Part shown: in pieces, positions 18,774-28,679 of the stretch | How the letters are laid out: every line of letters begins with the position of its first letter | Position numbering within the stretch: position 1 is the stretch's first letter | Origin: Candidatus Competibacter phosphatis | Lineage (GTDB): Bacteria > Pseudomonadota > Gammaproteobacteria > Competibacterales > Competibacteraceae | Direction of reading: 5' to 3' | DNA: 64,000 nt | NCBI RefSeq assembly: GCF_012939995.1 | Contig: NZ_SPMZ01000023.1 | Span: 48,066-112,065, forward strand | Program-made: the position numbers and the translations under genes | Notes under the pieces: generated by a model | The model's input: the letters and a program-made list of their open reading frames with translations, nothing else | The model's database searches: none | What the model was told of the DNA's origin: nothing

Positions 18774-19952
18774 ATGTCTCGTGTCCAGACTGGCCTGGAA
18801 GTACTGATCAGCGACTATCCCGAAAAAGTTCGCGGCGCCCGGATCGGGGTGGTGTGCCATCCCGCCAGCGTCGATGCCGAGCTGCGCCACGCACTCGATC
18901 TGTTGCAGGTGGCCGGCGCCCGGATCGTTGCCATCTTCGGCCCGGAGCACGGTGCCCGGGGCGAGGCGCAGGATATGGAAGATGTCGAGGATATCTCCCT
19001 CGATCCCCGACTTGGGGTTCCCGTCCATAGTCTGTACGGCGCGACTTTCGAGAGTCTGACGCCCCGTCCCGAACACCTCGCGGGGCTTGATGCCCTGGTC
19101 ATCGACTTGCAGGACGTGGGTGCGCGCTATTACACCTTCGTGTGGACCATGGCCTTGTGCATGGAAGCGGCCGGCAAGGTGGGGGTGCGGGTGCTGGTGT
19201 GCGACCGCCCCAATCCGCTCGACGGTTTGACCACCGAGGGCAATCTGATCAAGCCGGGCTTCGAGTCCTTCGTCGGCCTGCATCCCGTCCCCAACCGCCA
19301 CGGGTTGACGCCCGGTGAGGTCGCCCGCTTTGTCCAACGTCGGCGCGGCGTCGAATGCGAGTTGGATATCGTGTCCATGCGAGGTTGGCGGCGCGAGATG
19401 TATTTCGAGGATACCGGCTTGCCTTGGGTGTATCCCTCGCCCAACATGCCCACGGTCGATACCGCGCTGGTCTATCCCGGCATGTGCTTGGTGGAAGCGA
19501 CCGAACTGTCGGAGGGGCGGGGGACGTGCCGGCCGTTCGAAGTGGCCGGGGCGCCCGGCATCGACCCGGAAGCGCTCGCCGCCGACCTGTCCCGCCAGAA
19601 TCTTCCCGGTTGCCGGTTTCGTCCGCTCTATTTCCGGCCCAAGTTTCAGAAGCACGCTGGCGGCACTTGTGGCGGCGTGCAGATTCATATTACCGACCGC
19701 CGACAGTTCGACTCATATGCGGCGGGCGTTGCCTTTCTGCAAAGTGTCAAGCGCGTCGCTCCGGATGCGTTCGCTTGGCGCGCGAAACCCTATGAATTCG
19801 TCGCCGACATTCCCGCCATCGATCTGCTGGCGGGGGATGACAAGCTGCGTCTGGCGCTGGATTCCGGCGCTGATCCGGCCGAGCTTGCTAGCCAGTGGGC
19901 GCAAGAGCGGGCAGCGTTCGAGACGGTGCGGCGGGAGATGTTGCTTTACTGA
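18774..19952 (+). CDS. DUF1343 family protein (NamZ-like exo-beta-N-acetylmuramidase)
   Basis: The 392 residues cover the whole DUF1343 family. In Bacillus the family was shown to be the exo-lytic N-acetylmuramidase NamZ of peptidoglycan turnover. Visible conserved blocks are IFGPEHGARG near residue 60, the DLQDVGARYYTF stretch near 110, PNPLDG, and the SPNMPT and YPGMCLVEATELSEGRGT regions in the second half. There is no signal peptide, which suggests a cytoplasmic role in cell-wall sugar recovery, unlike secreted members. It sits alone after nasA, with 39 bases between, and is probably unrelated to nitrate use. Confidence 0.85.
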   Translation: MSRVQTGLEVLISDYPEKVRGARIGVVCHPASVDAELRHALDLLQVAGARIVAIFGPEHGARGEAQDMEDVEDISLDPRLGVPVHSLYGATFESLTPRPEHLAGLDALVIDLQDVGARYYTFVWTMALCMEAAGKVGVRVLVCDRPNPLDGLTTEGNLIKPGFESFVGLHPVPNRHGLTPGEVARFVQRRRGVECELDIVSMRGWRREMYFEDTGLPWVYPSPNMPTVDTALVYPGMCLVEATELSEGRGTCRPFEVAGAPGIDPEALAADLSRQNLPGCRFRPLYFRPKFQKHAGGTCGGVQIHITDRRQFDSYAAGVAFLQSVKRVAPDAFAWRAKPYEFVADIPAIDLLAGDDKLRLALDSGADPAELASQWAQERAAFETVRREMLLY

Positions 19953-20002
19953 GCGAAAATTAAGGTTATTCTTAACCCTTATTCTTCATCGAATAGCCTG
20001 CC

Positions 20003-20863
20003 ATGATGATAAGCATGTTGACCACCATCGATACGGTATTGGCTCGTTGGTCGCGCGCGCAAGTATTCGCTCTAGCCTTATGTGGTGTTTTATTGGTCGG
20101 GTTGGTCGACTACTTGACCGGGTACGAGCTGGGAGTTTCGCTGCTATATCTGGGACCGGTTGATGTCGCGGCGTGGTATATCGGGCGACGGGCGGGTTAT
20201 ATCGTGGCGGTACTATCGGCCATCGTCTGGTTTGCCGCCGACTGGGGGAGTGAACACCCGTACAGCCATTTGGCGATCCCGCTTTGGAATACCATGATTC
20301 GCTTCGGTTTTTTCCTGAGCAACGTCTTCCTTCTGGCTGAGCTGCGCGAGCATCTGGCCAACGAACGACGGCTTGCCAGAACGGATGCGTTGACCGGAAC
20401 GCTCAATTCACGGGCGTTTACGGAGCAAGTGGAATACAACCTTGGGCTGGCTCGGCGCAACGGGAGTGCGCTGACGCTGGCGTATATCGATTTGGATGAT
20501 TTCAAACGCATCAACGATAAGCATGGCCATAACGAAGGTGATCGGTTGTTGCGCGTGATCGGGCGGACCTTGATGCAAGGCACGCGCGGCACGGATCAGG
20601 TGGCGCGCTTGGGCGGCGACGAATTTGCCTTGTTGCTGCCGGGTACCGATACCGATGGCGCCAGGGAAGCGATTGGGAAAATCCGGCAACTCCTGCGGGA
20701 ATCGCTCGATTCCGCCGGTTTTTCGGTAACTTGCAGCGTTGGAGCGATGACGTTTTCACGGCCTCCGCCCAGCGTGGATGAAGCGATCAGGGCGGCTGAT
20801 CATCTGATGTACCGAGTTAAGAGTCAGGGCAAGGATGCGGTGGCGTTCGATACAAGATCATGA
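20003..20863 (+). CDS. membrane-anchored diguanylate cyclase (GGDEF)
   Basis: About four hydrophobic helices (residues 20-115) form a membrane input domain without a recognised sensor fold. A GGDEF domain (about 125-285) that makes cyclic di-GMP from two GTP follows. The active-site GGDEF is intact near residue 210, and RGTD five residues before it is a canonical inhibitory I-site (RxxD), so product feedback is expected. TDALTGTLNSRAF opens the domain. Length is 286 residues. There is no EAL partner nearby. Confidence 0.92.
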   Translation: MMISMLTTIDTVLARWSRAQVFALALCGVLLVGLVDYLTGYELGVSLLYLGPVDVAAWYIGRRAGYIVAVLSAIVWFAADWGSEHPYSHLAIPLWNTMIRFGFFLSNVFLLAELREHLANERRLARTDALTGTLNSRAFTEQVEYNLGLARRNGSALTLAYIDLDDFKRINDKHGHNEGDRLLRVIGRTLMQGTRGTDQVARLGGDEFALLLPGTDTDGAREAIGKIRQLLRESLDSAGFSVTCSVGAMTFSRPPPSVDEAIRAADHLMYRVKSQGKDAVAFDTRS

Positions 20864-20909
20864 GAATCGAGCTCGAACGCCATTTCCATCCAACTCGGCG
20901 GAACACGTT

Positions 20910-21741
20910 ATGGCCACTCTAGCGCTGTCCGATGGCACCGGCATCATCACTCGCCATGCCGATTTTCCATCCCGCCATGTCACACCCCGGCATGTCGATG
21001 TGTGGTGTCCGCCAGAGAATGGAGCAGGCTCGGCCACCCGCTACCCCGTTATCTACATGCACGACGGACAGAATCTGTTCGATCCCGCCCTGTCCTTCAT
21101 CGGTGTCGATTGGGGCATGGACGAGGCGATGATGCACCTGATTCAAGAGACTGGCCGACCCGGCGCCATTATCGTGGGAATCTGGAACAGTCCGTTGCGG
21201 TTACGGGAATACATGCCGCAAAAGCCGCTGAACGCATCCGGGGGGGCAACGCATCCTGAACCGGTTTGTCGAGCAGACTGGGGGAGCGCCGCTGTCGGAC
21301 GGGTATTTGCAATTTCTGGTCGAGGAACTCAAGCCGTTCATCGACGCCCGCTATCCGACTTTGTCGGACTCCGCGCATACCCTGGTGATGGGGTCCAGCA
21401 TGGGCGGGCTGATTTCCCTGTATGCGTTGATCGAGTATCCCGATGTGTTTGGCGGCGCGGGTTGTCTGTCCACGCACTGGCCGATTGGGGAAGAGGTGCT
21501 GGTGGATGCGTTGGGCACGGCTTTACCGTCGGCGGGTCGGCATCGGCTGTATTTCGATTTTGGCACCGAAACCTTGGATGCAAACTACGAACCTTGGCAA
21601 CAGCGCATGGACGAGTGGCTGCGAACGGCCAGCTACCGGGAGGGTCGGGATTGGTCGACGCGGAAGTTCGAGGGCGCGGAGCATTCCGAGCGAGCTTGGC
21701 GGGAACGGGTGCCTATTCCGTTGGCATTTCTGCTGGGGTAG
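20910..21741 (+). CDS. esterase of alpha/beta-hydrolase fold (frameshifted at 21240-21246)
   Basis: This resembles the putative esterase (EstD/IroE-like) family. The first half contains YPVIYMHDGQNLFD, and the second half contains the nucleophile elbow GSSMGG and the family's STHWP region. The frame breaks at a run of seven G. With six, NASGG continues into QRILNRFVEQTGG and the protein runs 276 residues to the stop at 21741. As it stands the first frame reads into unrelated sequence up to 21902. Homologues act on carbohydrate or siderophore esters; the substrate here is unknown. There is no signal peptide. Confidence 0.72.
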
Positions 21742-21843
21742 TTCGACGCCGAGGCTGGCTTGCGAACCGCGGCGCCATTCCTGGCCCGCGCAAGGTTTTC
21801 ATGGCGCTGGCCGGTAGCAATCATGGTCAGAATGGCCTGACCT

Positions 21844-22611
21844 TCAGTTATGCAGGATCTGGCTCAAGAATAACTTGGTCCGGTCCGATTGAGGATGGGT
21901 GAAGAACTCTTCCGGTTCGTTTTCCTCGATGATCTCGCCGCCGTCCATGAATATCACCCGATGGGCAACGGTCTTGGCGAAGCCCATTTCGTGGGTGACA
22001 CAAATCATGGTCATGCCGTCCTCGGCCAGCGTCACCATGGTTTCGAGCACCTCCTTGATCATCTCCGGGTCCAGCGCCGAGGTCGGTTCGTCGAACAACA
22101 TGATCTTGGGGTTCATGCACAGGCTACGGGCGATGGCGACCCGTTGCTGTTGGCCGCCGGACAACTGCCCCGGATATTTGCCGGCCTGCTCGGGGATCTT
22201 GACCCGCTCCAGATAGCGCATGGCGATATCCTCCGCCTGCCGACGAGGCAACTTGCGCACCCAAGTCGGTGCCAGTGTGCAGTTTTCCAGGACGGTCAGA
22301 TGCGGGAACAGGTTGAAATGCTGGAACACCATGCCCACCTCGCGGCGGATCTGCTCGACTTGTTTCACGTCGCTGCTGAGTTCCTGACCGTCGACCACGA
22401 TCCGGCCGCGTTGGAATTCCTCCAGTCGATTGATGCAGCGGATGGCGGTGGATTTGCCTGAACCGGACGGGCCGCAGACCACGATGCGTTCGCCTTTGCG
22501 GACGGTCAGGTTGATATCCTTCAGGACATGGAAAGTGCCGTACCATTTATGCACCTTTTCCATGCGGATCATCTCTTGCTCGGACAGCGGCACGGAAGAG
22601 GGTTCGTTCAT
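21844..22611 (-). CDS. aapP: general L-amino-acid ABC transporter ATP-binding protein AapP
   Basis: This is the ATPase of a polar-amino-acid importer. Walker [10 protein letters not shown] is near residue 46, the signature [15 protein letters not shown] near 152, and Walker [15 protein letters not shown] near 173. Length is 255 residues. It is the fourth gene of aapJ-aapQ-aapM-aapP; 11 bases separate it from aapM. Related GlnQ/BztD proteins are nearly the same in sequence, so the name follows the gene order with two long permeases. Confidence 0.92.
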   Translation of the reverse strand: MNEPSSVPLSEQEMIRMEKVHKWYGTFHVLKDINLTVRKGERIVVCGPSGSGKSTAIRCINRLEEFQRGRIVVDGQELSSDVKQVEQIRREVGMVFQHFNLFPHLTVLENCTLAPTWVRKLPRRQAEDIAMRYLERVKIPEQAGKYPGQLSGGQQQRVAIARSLCMNPKIMLFDEPTSALDPEMIKEVLETMVTLAEDGMTMICVTHEMGFAKTVAHRVIFMDGGEIIEENEPEEFFTHPQSDRTKLFLSQILHN

Positions 22612-22622
22612 CGGGCGGTTTC

Positions 22623-23729
22623 CTAACGCTTATGGCCGGTGTACAGGCGTTTTTCCAGGTTCTGGCTGTAACGCGACATGCTGAAGCAGAACAACCAGTA
22701 GACGGCGGCGGCGAAGGCATAGCCCTCGGTGGAGAAACCCAGCCAAGCCGGGTTGGTGGTGGCGTTGTGGACGATGTTCATCAGATCGAACAGACCGATG
22801 ATCAACACCAGCGAAGTATCCTTGAACAAGGCGATAAAAGTATTGACGATGCCGGGGATAACCAGTTTCAGGGCTTGCGGCAGCACGATCAGCGCCATGG
22901 TCTTCCAGTAGCCCAAGCCCAGCGCCGCCGCCGCCTCGAATTGACCCTTGGGGATGGCTTGCAGGCCGCCGCGCACCACCTCCGCCATATAAGCCGACTG
23001 AAACAGGGTGACGCCGATCAGCGCCCGCAGCAGTTTGTCGAAGTTGACTCCCGCCGGTAGAAACAGTGGCAGCATCACCGAAGACATGAACAGCACGGTA
23101 ATCAGCGGCACGCCGCGCCAAAGCTCGATAAAGATCGTGCACAAGGCCTGGATGGCCGGCATTTGCGAGCGCCGGCCCAGGGCAAGCAATACCCCAAGCG
23201 GCAGGGCGGCGGTCATGCCGACTCCGGCGATGATCAGGGTGAGCAGCAGGCCACCCCAGCGGCTGGTGTCCACTATTCGCAAACCGAACAAGCCGCCCTT
23301 GAATAGCACGAAGGCGACGAGCGGATAGATCAGCAGCAACCCCAGTCCCCACCGTACCTTGAGCTTGTTGGGCATGGCGCGCACGAACAGCGGCGCCGCA
23401 CCGAGGATCAGCAACAGCAGGGCGGTGTTGACCCGCCAGCGTTGTGCTTCCGGGTAGAAGCCGTACATGAACTGCTCGAAATTGACTCGGATAAACACCC
23501 AGCAGGCGCCGCCGTTCGCTTGGCAGGCTTCACGACTATCACCGCTCCAGGTGGCGTCCAGCAAGGCCCAATGCAGCAGGGGTGGGATCGTAAGGTAGAG
23601 CAGGTAAGATGCTAGTACGGTCAGTGCGATGTTGAACGGCGAGGAGAATAGATTGCGGTGTAGCCAGCCGAACGCGCCGATGGTGCTGGCCGGTGGTGGC
23701 TCGGCACGAGATAGAGGTGTTTCAGCCAT
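22623..23729 (-). CDS. aapM: general L-amino-acid ABC transporter permease AapM
   Basis: This inner-membrane permease of the HisM/GlnP superfamily has the long N-terminal extension characteristic of AapM/BztC. Residues about 30-155 hold extra helices and a periplasmic loop with two Cys. The canonical permease domain follows, including [16 protein letters not shown] and the docking loop [25 protein letters not shown]. Length is 368 residues. It starts three bases after aapQ ends. Confidence 0.92.
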   Translation of the reverse strand: MAETPLSRAEPPPASTIGAFGWLHRNLFSSPFNIALTVLASYLLYLTIPPLLHWALLDATWSGDSREACQANGGACWVFIRVNFEQFMYGFYPEAQRWRVNTALLLLILGAAPLFVRAMPNKLKVRWGLGLLLIYPLVAFVLFKGGLFGLRIVDTSRWGGLLLTLIIAGVGMTAALPLGVLLALGRRSQMPAIQALCTIFIELWRGVPLITVLFMSSVMLPLFLPAGVNFDKLLRALIGVTLFQSAYMAEVVRGGLQAIPKGQFEAAAALGLGYWKTMALIVLPQALKLVIPGIVNTFIALFKDTSLVLIIGLFDLMNIVHNATTNPAWLGFSTEGYAFAAAVYWLFCFSMSRYSQNLEKRLYTGHKR

Positions 23730-23732
23730 CGT

Positions 23733-24915
23733 TCAACGCTCCACCAGGGCGACCCGCCGGTTGTACCAGTTCATCAGCAGGGAAATCAGCAGACTGATGG
23801 TCAGATAGACCGCCATGGTGATGGCGATGCACTCGATGGCTTGGCCGGTCTGGTTCAGCACCGTGCCGGCGAAGGCGGCCACCAGGTCCGGGTAGCCGAT
23901 GGCGGCGGCCAGCGAGGAGTTCTTGATCAGGTTCAGGTACTGGTTGGTCAGTGGCGGGATGATCACCCGCAACGCCTGCGGCAGGATGATCAGCCGTAGC
24001 GTCAGGCTGGAGTTGAGTCCCAGGGAGAACGAGGCCTCGGTCTGGCCGTGGCTGACCGCCTGGATGCCGGCGCGGACGATCTCGGCGATGAAGGCGGCGG
24101 TGTAGATCGACAGAGCCAGCAGCAGGGAAGCCATTTCGGGAATGATCACCAGGCCACCCTGAAAGTTGAAACCTCGCAGCTCCGGGACTTGCCAGACCAG
24201 CGGCGAGCCGGCCAGCCAGAACGTCGCGAGCGGCAGACCGAGCAGCAGCGCGAGCGAGGCGGAGAGCGTGGGGAATGGCTGACCAGTCTTCGCCTGTCGT
24301 CGTCGGGACCAGTGCACCAGGATGGCGATCAAGACGAGGGCAAGACCGAATGCGGCCAGTACCCAGCCAAACCCGGGTTGAAATTGCGGTGCGGGCAGGT
24401 ACAGTCCACGAATATTCAGAAACGCGACCTCGCCCAGGCTCAGGCTCTGGCGCGGCGACGGCGCCGCCCGCAGCACCGCGAAATACCAGAAGAAAATTTG
24501 CAGCAGCAGCGGAATATTGCGGAAAGTCTCGATGTAGACCAAGGCCAGTTTGGCGACCAGCCAGTTTTTCGACAGGCGGGCGATCCCGACGATGAATCCG
24601 AGCAAGGTGGCGAACACGATACCCAGCGCGGAAACCAGCAAGGTGTTCAGCAGGGCGACCCAGAATACCCGACCGTAGCTTGAGGTTTCGGAATAGGGAA
24701 TCAGGCTTTGCAGGATGCCGAAACCCGAGGACGAGGAGAGGAAGTCAAAACCGGAGGTGATGCCCAGTCGCCGCAGGTTGGTTTGAGTATTCTCGAACAG
24801 GTAATACCCAAAAAACGACGGTGGCGGCGAGGGCGATGACCTGAAAGGCGATGGCTCGAATTTCCGGGTCGTTCCAGAAGGGCGGCTTGACTGGCGTGTG
24901 GGTGTGTTCGGCCAT
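23733..24915 (-). CDS. aapQ: general L-amino-acid ABC transporter permease AapQ (frameshifted at 24810-24815)
   Basis: This is the second permease of the amino-acid importer. The intact frame opens only at 24641, but ATG 24915 begins MAEHTHTPVKPPFWND, a normal AapQ N-terminus. That frame leads to a run of six T on the coding strand; with five, VVFGYYLFENTQTN and about 50 more residues join smoothly to LLVSALGIVFATLL. The corrected length is about 393 residues. The C-terminal half holds the docking loop SFSLGLNSSLTLRLIILPQALR. A single extra base is the simplest explanation. Confidence 0.87.
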
Positions 24916-24990
24916 GCGGATCTCGTGATGGCGGGAAGAAGGAGAGGCGGGTACCGTGTCTCGCGTCTCCTTGAGCTTTTCTATAACCGC

Positions 24991-26013
24991 TTACCGGACC
25001 GGTGGCGCGTACTGTAGGCCACCCTGGGTCCACAGCGCGTTCAAGCCACGCTCGATTTGCAACGGGCTACCCTTGCCAACGTTGCGATCGAAAATCTCGC
25101 CGTAGTTGCCGACCTGCTTGATCACCACCGCCATCCAGTCGTTGGCCAGGCCGAAATCCTTGCCCTTGTCGCCCTCGACGCCCAACATCCGCTTGACGTC
25201 CGGGTTGGTGGATTTCTTCATCTCCTCGACGTTCTTGGAATCGATGCCGAGTTCCTCGGCGTCGACCATAACGAAAAGGGTCCACTTGACGATGTCGAAC
25301 CAGTCGTCGTCGCCATGGCGGACCACCGGACCCAGCGGTTCCTTGGAGATGACCTCCGGCAGTACGACATAATCGCTCGGCTTGGCCAGCTTGATGCGTT
25401 GGGCGTAGAGCTGCGACTGATCGGATGTCAGCACGTCGCAGCGGCCAGCTTCCAGGGCCTTGGCGCTCTCGTCGGACTTGTCATAGGTGATCGGGGTGTA
25501 CTTCATCTTATTGGCGCGAAAGTAGTCGCTCAGATTGAGTTCGGTGGTGGTGCCGGCCTGCACGCACACGGTGGCGCCGTCCAACTCCTTGGCGCTCTTG
25601 ACGCCAAGCTTCTTGTTGACCAGAAAGCCCTGGCCGTCGTAGTAGGTCACGCCGGTAAAATTCAGTCCTTGGGCGGAATCGCGACTGGAGGTCCAGGTAG
25701 TGTTGCGCGACAGCACGTCGATCTCGCCCGATTGCAGGGCGGTCAGGCGCTCCTTGGCGGTCAGCGGGGTGAACTTGACTTTGGTGGAATCGCCGAATAC
25801 CGCGGCGGCGACGGCGCGACACACGTCCACATCGATGCCGCTGAATTTGCCTTTTTCGTCGGTGTGGGAGAAACCGGGCAGGCCGTCGCTGACGCCGCAT
25901 TTGATATAGCCGCGCTCCTTGATGGCGTTGAGGGCCGTGCCGGCGTGGGCGCTGCTGGCAACAGCCAGCAATACGGTGGTGACGAGAGTGGCGGAGAGGG
26001 CTCGCCCGTTCAT
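24991..26013 (-). CDS. aapJ: general L-amino-acid ABC transporter periplasmic binding protein AapJ
   Basis: This is the periplasmic solute-binding protein (family 3) of the Aap importer, which in rhizobia takes up glutamate, glutamine and other L-amino acids. The signal peptide is residues 1 to about 24 (AHA cleavage region). The mature protein begins GTALNAIKERGYIKCGVSDGL, typical of AapJ. Length is 340 residues. ATG 26013 was chosen because of the strong AGGAGG site; a longer in-frame start at 26115 has none. It is first in the operon. Confidence 0.93.
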   Translation of the reverse strand: MNGRALSATLVTTVLLAVASSAHAGTALNAIKERGYIKCGVSDGLPGFSHTDEKGKFSGIDVDVCRAVAAAVFGDSTKVKFTPLTAKERLTALQSGEIDVLSRNTTWTSSRDSAQGLNFTGVTYYDGQGFLVNKKLGVKSAKELDGATVCVQAGTTTELNLSDYFRANKMKYTPITYDKSDESAKALEAGRCDVLTSDQSQLYAQRIKLAKPSDYVVLPEVISKEPLGPVVRHGDDDWFDIVKWTLFVMVDAEELGIDSKNVEEMKKSTNPDVKRMLGVEGDKGKDFGLANDWMAVVIKQVGNYGEIFDRNVGKGSPLQIERGLNALWTQGGLQYAPPVR

Positions 26014-26127
26014 GGATGCCTCCTGGGTATGAAGTGAAACTGGGTGGGACTGACGCCGCATGTTGACAAGAGTAGTAGACCCACGGTGAATCCTGTAGTT
26101 GAAAGAGTACGCCAACTGTGTTTTTTT

Positions 26128-26141
26128 GCAGAATGTGTGCC
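26128..26141 (-). promoter_or_regulatory. sigma-54-like promoter of the aapJQMP operon
   Basis: Read on the reverse strand, GGCACACATTCTGC has GG and GC 12 bases apart and keeps GGCAC and TGC of the sigma-54 consensus, followed by an A-rich run. Transcription would begin near 26116, about 100 bases before aapJ. This fits nitrogen-starvation control. Confidence 0.55.
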
Positions 26142-26500
26142 GTTATCGTGTTTCTGTCGTTGTAAAGAGGTGGCGGGGATACTGTTTGCTGTTATAGAGT
26201 CATGAAAAGAGCTGCTACAACGCTTTGAAGAGTGGCGCTCGGTCGCCAGATTATGGGGGGAGCGGAGGATTGCCGATTGAGAGGGTATCGAAGCTATGCG
26301 CGGCGTGAAAAAAGTCGCATCTGCCTGAAAAAAAATCGCACCGTGTGCGAGCGATCGCCGGTTTGGCGGCACCACGAGTGGGCCTTCCGCTGGATCGGGC
26401 TGGAGTCTCGCGGCGCACGACATCGCTGTCGTTCCGCCAGCGGTCGTTCGGTGGGGGGAAACGCCCGGCGCGCATCTGAAAGCGAACCAACGGTGGCATT
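26142..26500. other. intergenic region between aapJ and the glycosyltransferase gene
   Basis: I see no gene in these 359 bases. The one internal feature is an imperfect direct repeat, TGAAAAAAGTCGCA at 26306-26319 and a copy with one extra A and one change at 26326-26340. A promoter for the rightward operon should lie here, but no convincing -35/-10 pair was found. Confidence 0.4.
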
Positions 26501-27508
26501 GTGACAGCGGCGGGGCGGCGGACCGCCGGATCGCCTGCCCGTATCCTATTGCTCGGCAAGCGCGGTAGCCTGGTCATGTGGTTGGAGAACTTGTACCGCG
26601 CCTGTGCCCGGTTGGGCCATCCCACACAGGTTTTCGCCATCAACGGCAACACCCCATTGTTGGGTTTGTGGGCCAAGTGGCAGGAGCGTACTTCGGCGGG
26701 TTCGGAGTGGATGCTGGCCCGCTTCGAGCGGGTACTCGCGCGTTTCCGCCCGGAGTTGGTGCTGGTGGCGGGGGTGTTCGGGGTGCCGCCGGACTATTAC
26801 CGGTTGTTGTATGCCCAGGCTCGGCGCCCCGTAATCGCCGGTTTGGTGGGTGACCGTTTTCCCGCAACCGACAGCCGGGGGCGCGCCGATCGCTGCGACC
26901 GATTGTATTATACCGACACCCGGTTTTTCAGGGATGCCGAGGCCGCCGGTTTCACCACCGGGGGCCGCTACCTGCCGCTGGCGGCCGACCCGGAACTGTT
27001 TCGTCCGGCTCGCGTCACGCGTCAGCCCGAGGTGTTGTTCGTGGCTAGTCGCACTGCTTTCCGGGAGACTGTGGTGCGCGGCCTGGCGGCGCCCGCCCGG
27101 ATCGTTGGCACCGACTGGAGCGATCTGGCGCAGGAAGGCTTTCATCGGGTGCGCAACCGCAAAATCGGCCGTACCCGGTTGGTGCGGCTTTACCAGCGGC
27201 ACGTGGCGGTGTTGAACGCGCGCAACGAGGCCAATGTCGAGCACGGCCTCAACCAGCGCAGCTTCGAACCACCGGCCTGCGGCGCGGTGGTGCTGAACGA
27301 CGATCTGGTCGATCTGCCGCGCTGTTTCGAGCCCGGACGGGAGATCCTGGTGTATCGTAACGCCGATGAACTGAATGCCCTGATCGCCCGGCTGCGGCGC
27401 GAGCCGGAGTTCGCCAGTCGAGTGGCGGCGGCGGGCCGGCGGCGAGTGCTGGCCGAACATACCTACACGCATCGGATTACCACCATATTGAACGACTTGG
27501 GCTTGTGA
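26501..27508 (+). CDS. CgeB-like glycosyltransferase
   Basis: The 335-residue protein has a GT-B-like layout. An N-terminal half holds ILLLGKRGSLVMWLENLY and RPELVLVAGVFGVP. A C-terminal half resembles the Glyco_trans_1_2/CgeB group: NQRSFEPPACGAVVLNDD near residue 245, then FEPGREILVYRNADELNALI, and a helical end. The start is GTG 26501. It is 16 bases upstream of the PRTase-TRSP gene and in the same direction, so it is probably the first gene of that operon and may glycosylate its product; this is inference. There is no signal peptide or membrane segment. Confidence 0.72.
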   Translation: MTAAGRRTAGSPARILLLGKRGSLVMWLENLYRACARLGHPTQVFAINGNTPLLGLWAKWQERTSAGSEWMLARFERVLARFRPELVLVAGVFGVPPDYYRLLYAQARRPVIAGLVGDRFPATDSRGRADRCDRLYYTDTRFFRDAEAAGFTTGGRYLPLAADPELFRPARVTRQPEVLFVASRTAFRETVVRGLAAPARIVGTDWSDLAQEGFHRVRNRKIGRTRLVRLYQRHVAVLNARNEANVEHGLNQRSFEPPACGAVVLNDDLVDLPRCFEPGREILVYRNADELNALIARLRREPEFASRVAAAGRRRVLAEHTYTHRITTILNDLGL

Positions 27509-27524
27509 GCGTGGGGGCGACGGT

Positions 27525-28679
27525 TTGACTTGCAGAACCCTGACGGTGCCGATTCAAGCCGGGCGGCTGAAGCTGACCGTCCGGCACGAGGATCTGCCCG
27601 TGGAGCGCTGCCTGACTTACGCCACCCGCCAGAATCCTCGACGCTTGTATCTGTTCGTCAGTAAGGTGCTTGGCAAGCACTGGCCGGTTCGGCCCAGCGT
27701 CATGCGCGACATCCATGTTCGGCTGGCGGCCAAGATCGCCGCTTTGCCGGGGCCGCTGCTGGTGATGGGGATGGCGGAAACCGCGACTGCCCTGGGGCGC
27801 GGCGTCGCGGAAGAAGCGGCATCGCGGGCGGGGCGCGACGATGTCGTGTACCTGCAAACCACCCGTTGCCGCTTGTCGCGTCCGCTGGCGTTCGCTTTCG
27901 ACGAATGCCACAGCCATGCCCCGGACCACGCGGTCTATCTGCCCGACCCGGAGCTGCAGCCGCTGTTTCGGGCGGCGCGGAGCCTGGTGCTGGTGGACGA
28001 TGAAATTTCCACGGGCCGCACCTTGGTGGAACTGGCGCGCGCCTATCTGCGATTTAACCCCCGGCTCGAACAGATCGCGCTAGCCAGTATCGCCAATTGG
28101 TTGGATGCGGATCGGCGAAGGGAACTGGCGCTGCTGCTGGGGCGGCCGGTGGGGTTTCCCGCGCTGATCGAGGGGGGGTTCCAGTTCGAACCGGACCCCG
28201 ATTTTCCCGCACCCGCGTTACCGGTGGTCGGTGCGGTCGCGGATCGCGCCCATGACGGCATCGCGATGGACCCGGCGTGTACCGGCGTGCTCGCCGGCCG
28301 CTGGCGCTCGGCGGTTGCATCGGCTTTTCCCGCGATGGTGAACGGAGGGAATCCATCGGAGCGCCCGCTGGCGGTGATCGGCACTGGCGAGTATGCCTAT
28401 ACGCCGTTTCGCCTCGCGCTGGCGCTGGAAGAGGCGGGGTACGACGTGCGCTTTCAGTCCACCACCCGCTCGCCGATCCTGATCGGGGATGCCATCGCCA
28501 GTCGCCGCGAATTTCCCGACCATCACGGTGACGGCATCCCCAACTATCTCTATAACCTCGATGCGGACCGCTTGCCGGTCATCATCTACGAGCATGCCGC
28601 CATGCCGGCCGCGCATGCGCTTCCCGGCCTGTTGGGCGGTTTGGCTTTCGCCGTGGAGGAATCATGCCGCGCATCGTGA
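27525..28679 (+). CDS. phosphoribosyltransferase-TRSP protein of a Ter-type biosynthetic module
   Basis: The N-terminal half is a phosphoribosyltransferase: VLVDDEISTGRT (about residues 154-165) is the PRPP-binding loop. The C-terminal half carries the TRSP domain, named for its Thr-Arg-Ser-Pro motif, visible at residues 314-317 and followed by DHHGDGIPNYLYN. This two-domain protein is known from comparative studies of tellurium-resistance loci, where it is predicted to help make a nucleoside-like metabolite; no reaction is proven. The start is TTG 27525 with a G-rich site upstream; a GTG seven codons on is possible. The gene overlaps the HAD gene by 16 bases. Confidence 0.85.
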   Translation: MTCRTLTVPIQAGRLKLTVRHEDLPVERCLTYATRQNPRRLYLFVSKVLGKHWPVRPSVMRDIHVRLAAKIAALPGPLLVMGMAETATALGRGVAEEAASRAGRDDVVYLQTTRCRLSRPLAFAFDECHSHAPDHAVYLPDPELQPLFRAARSLVLVDDEISTGRTLVELARAYLRFNPRLEQIALASIANWLDADRRRELALLLGRPVGFPALIEGGFQFEPDPDFPAPALPVVGAVADRAHDGIAMDPACTGVLAGRWRSAVASAFPAMVNGGNPSERPLAVIGTGEYAYTPFRLALALEEAGYDVRFQSTTRSPILIGDAIASRREFPDHHGDGIPNYLYNLDADRLPVIIYEHAAMPAAHALPGLLGGLAFAVEESCRAS

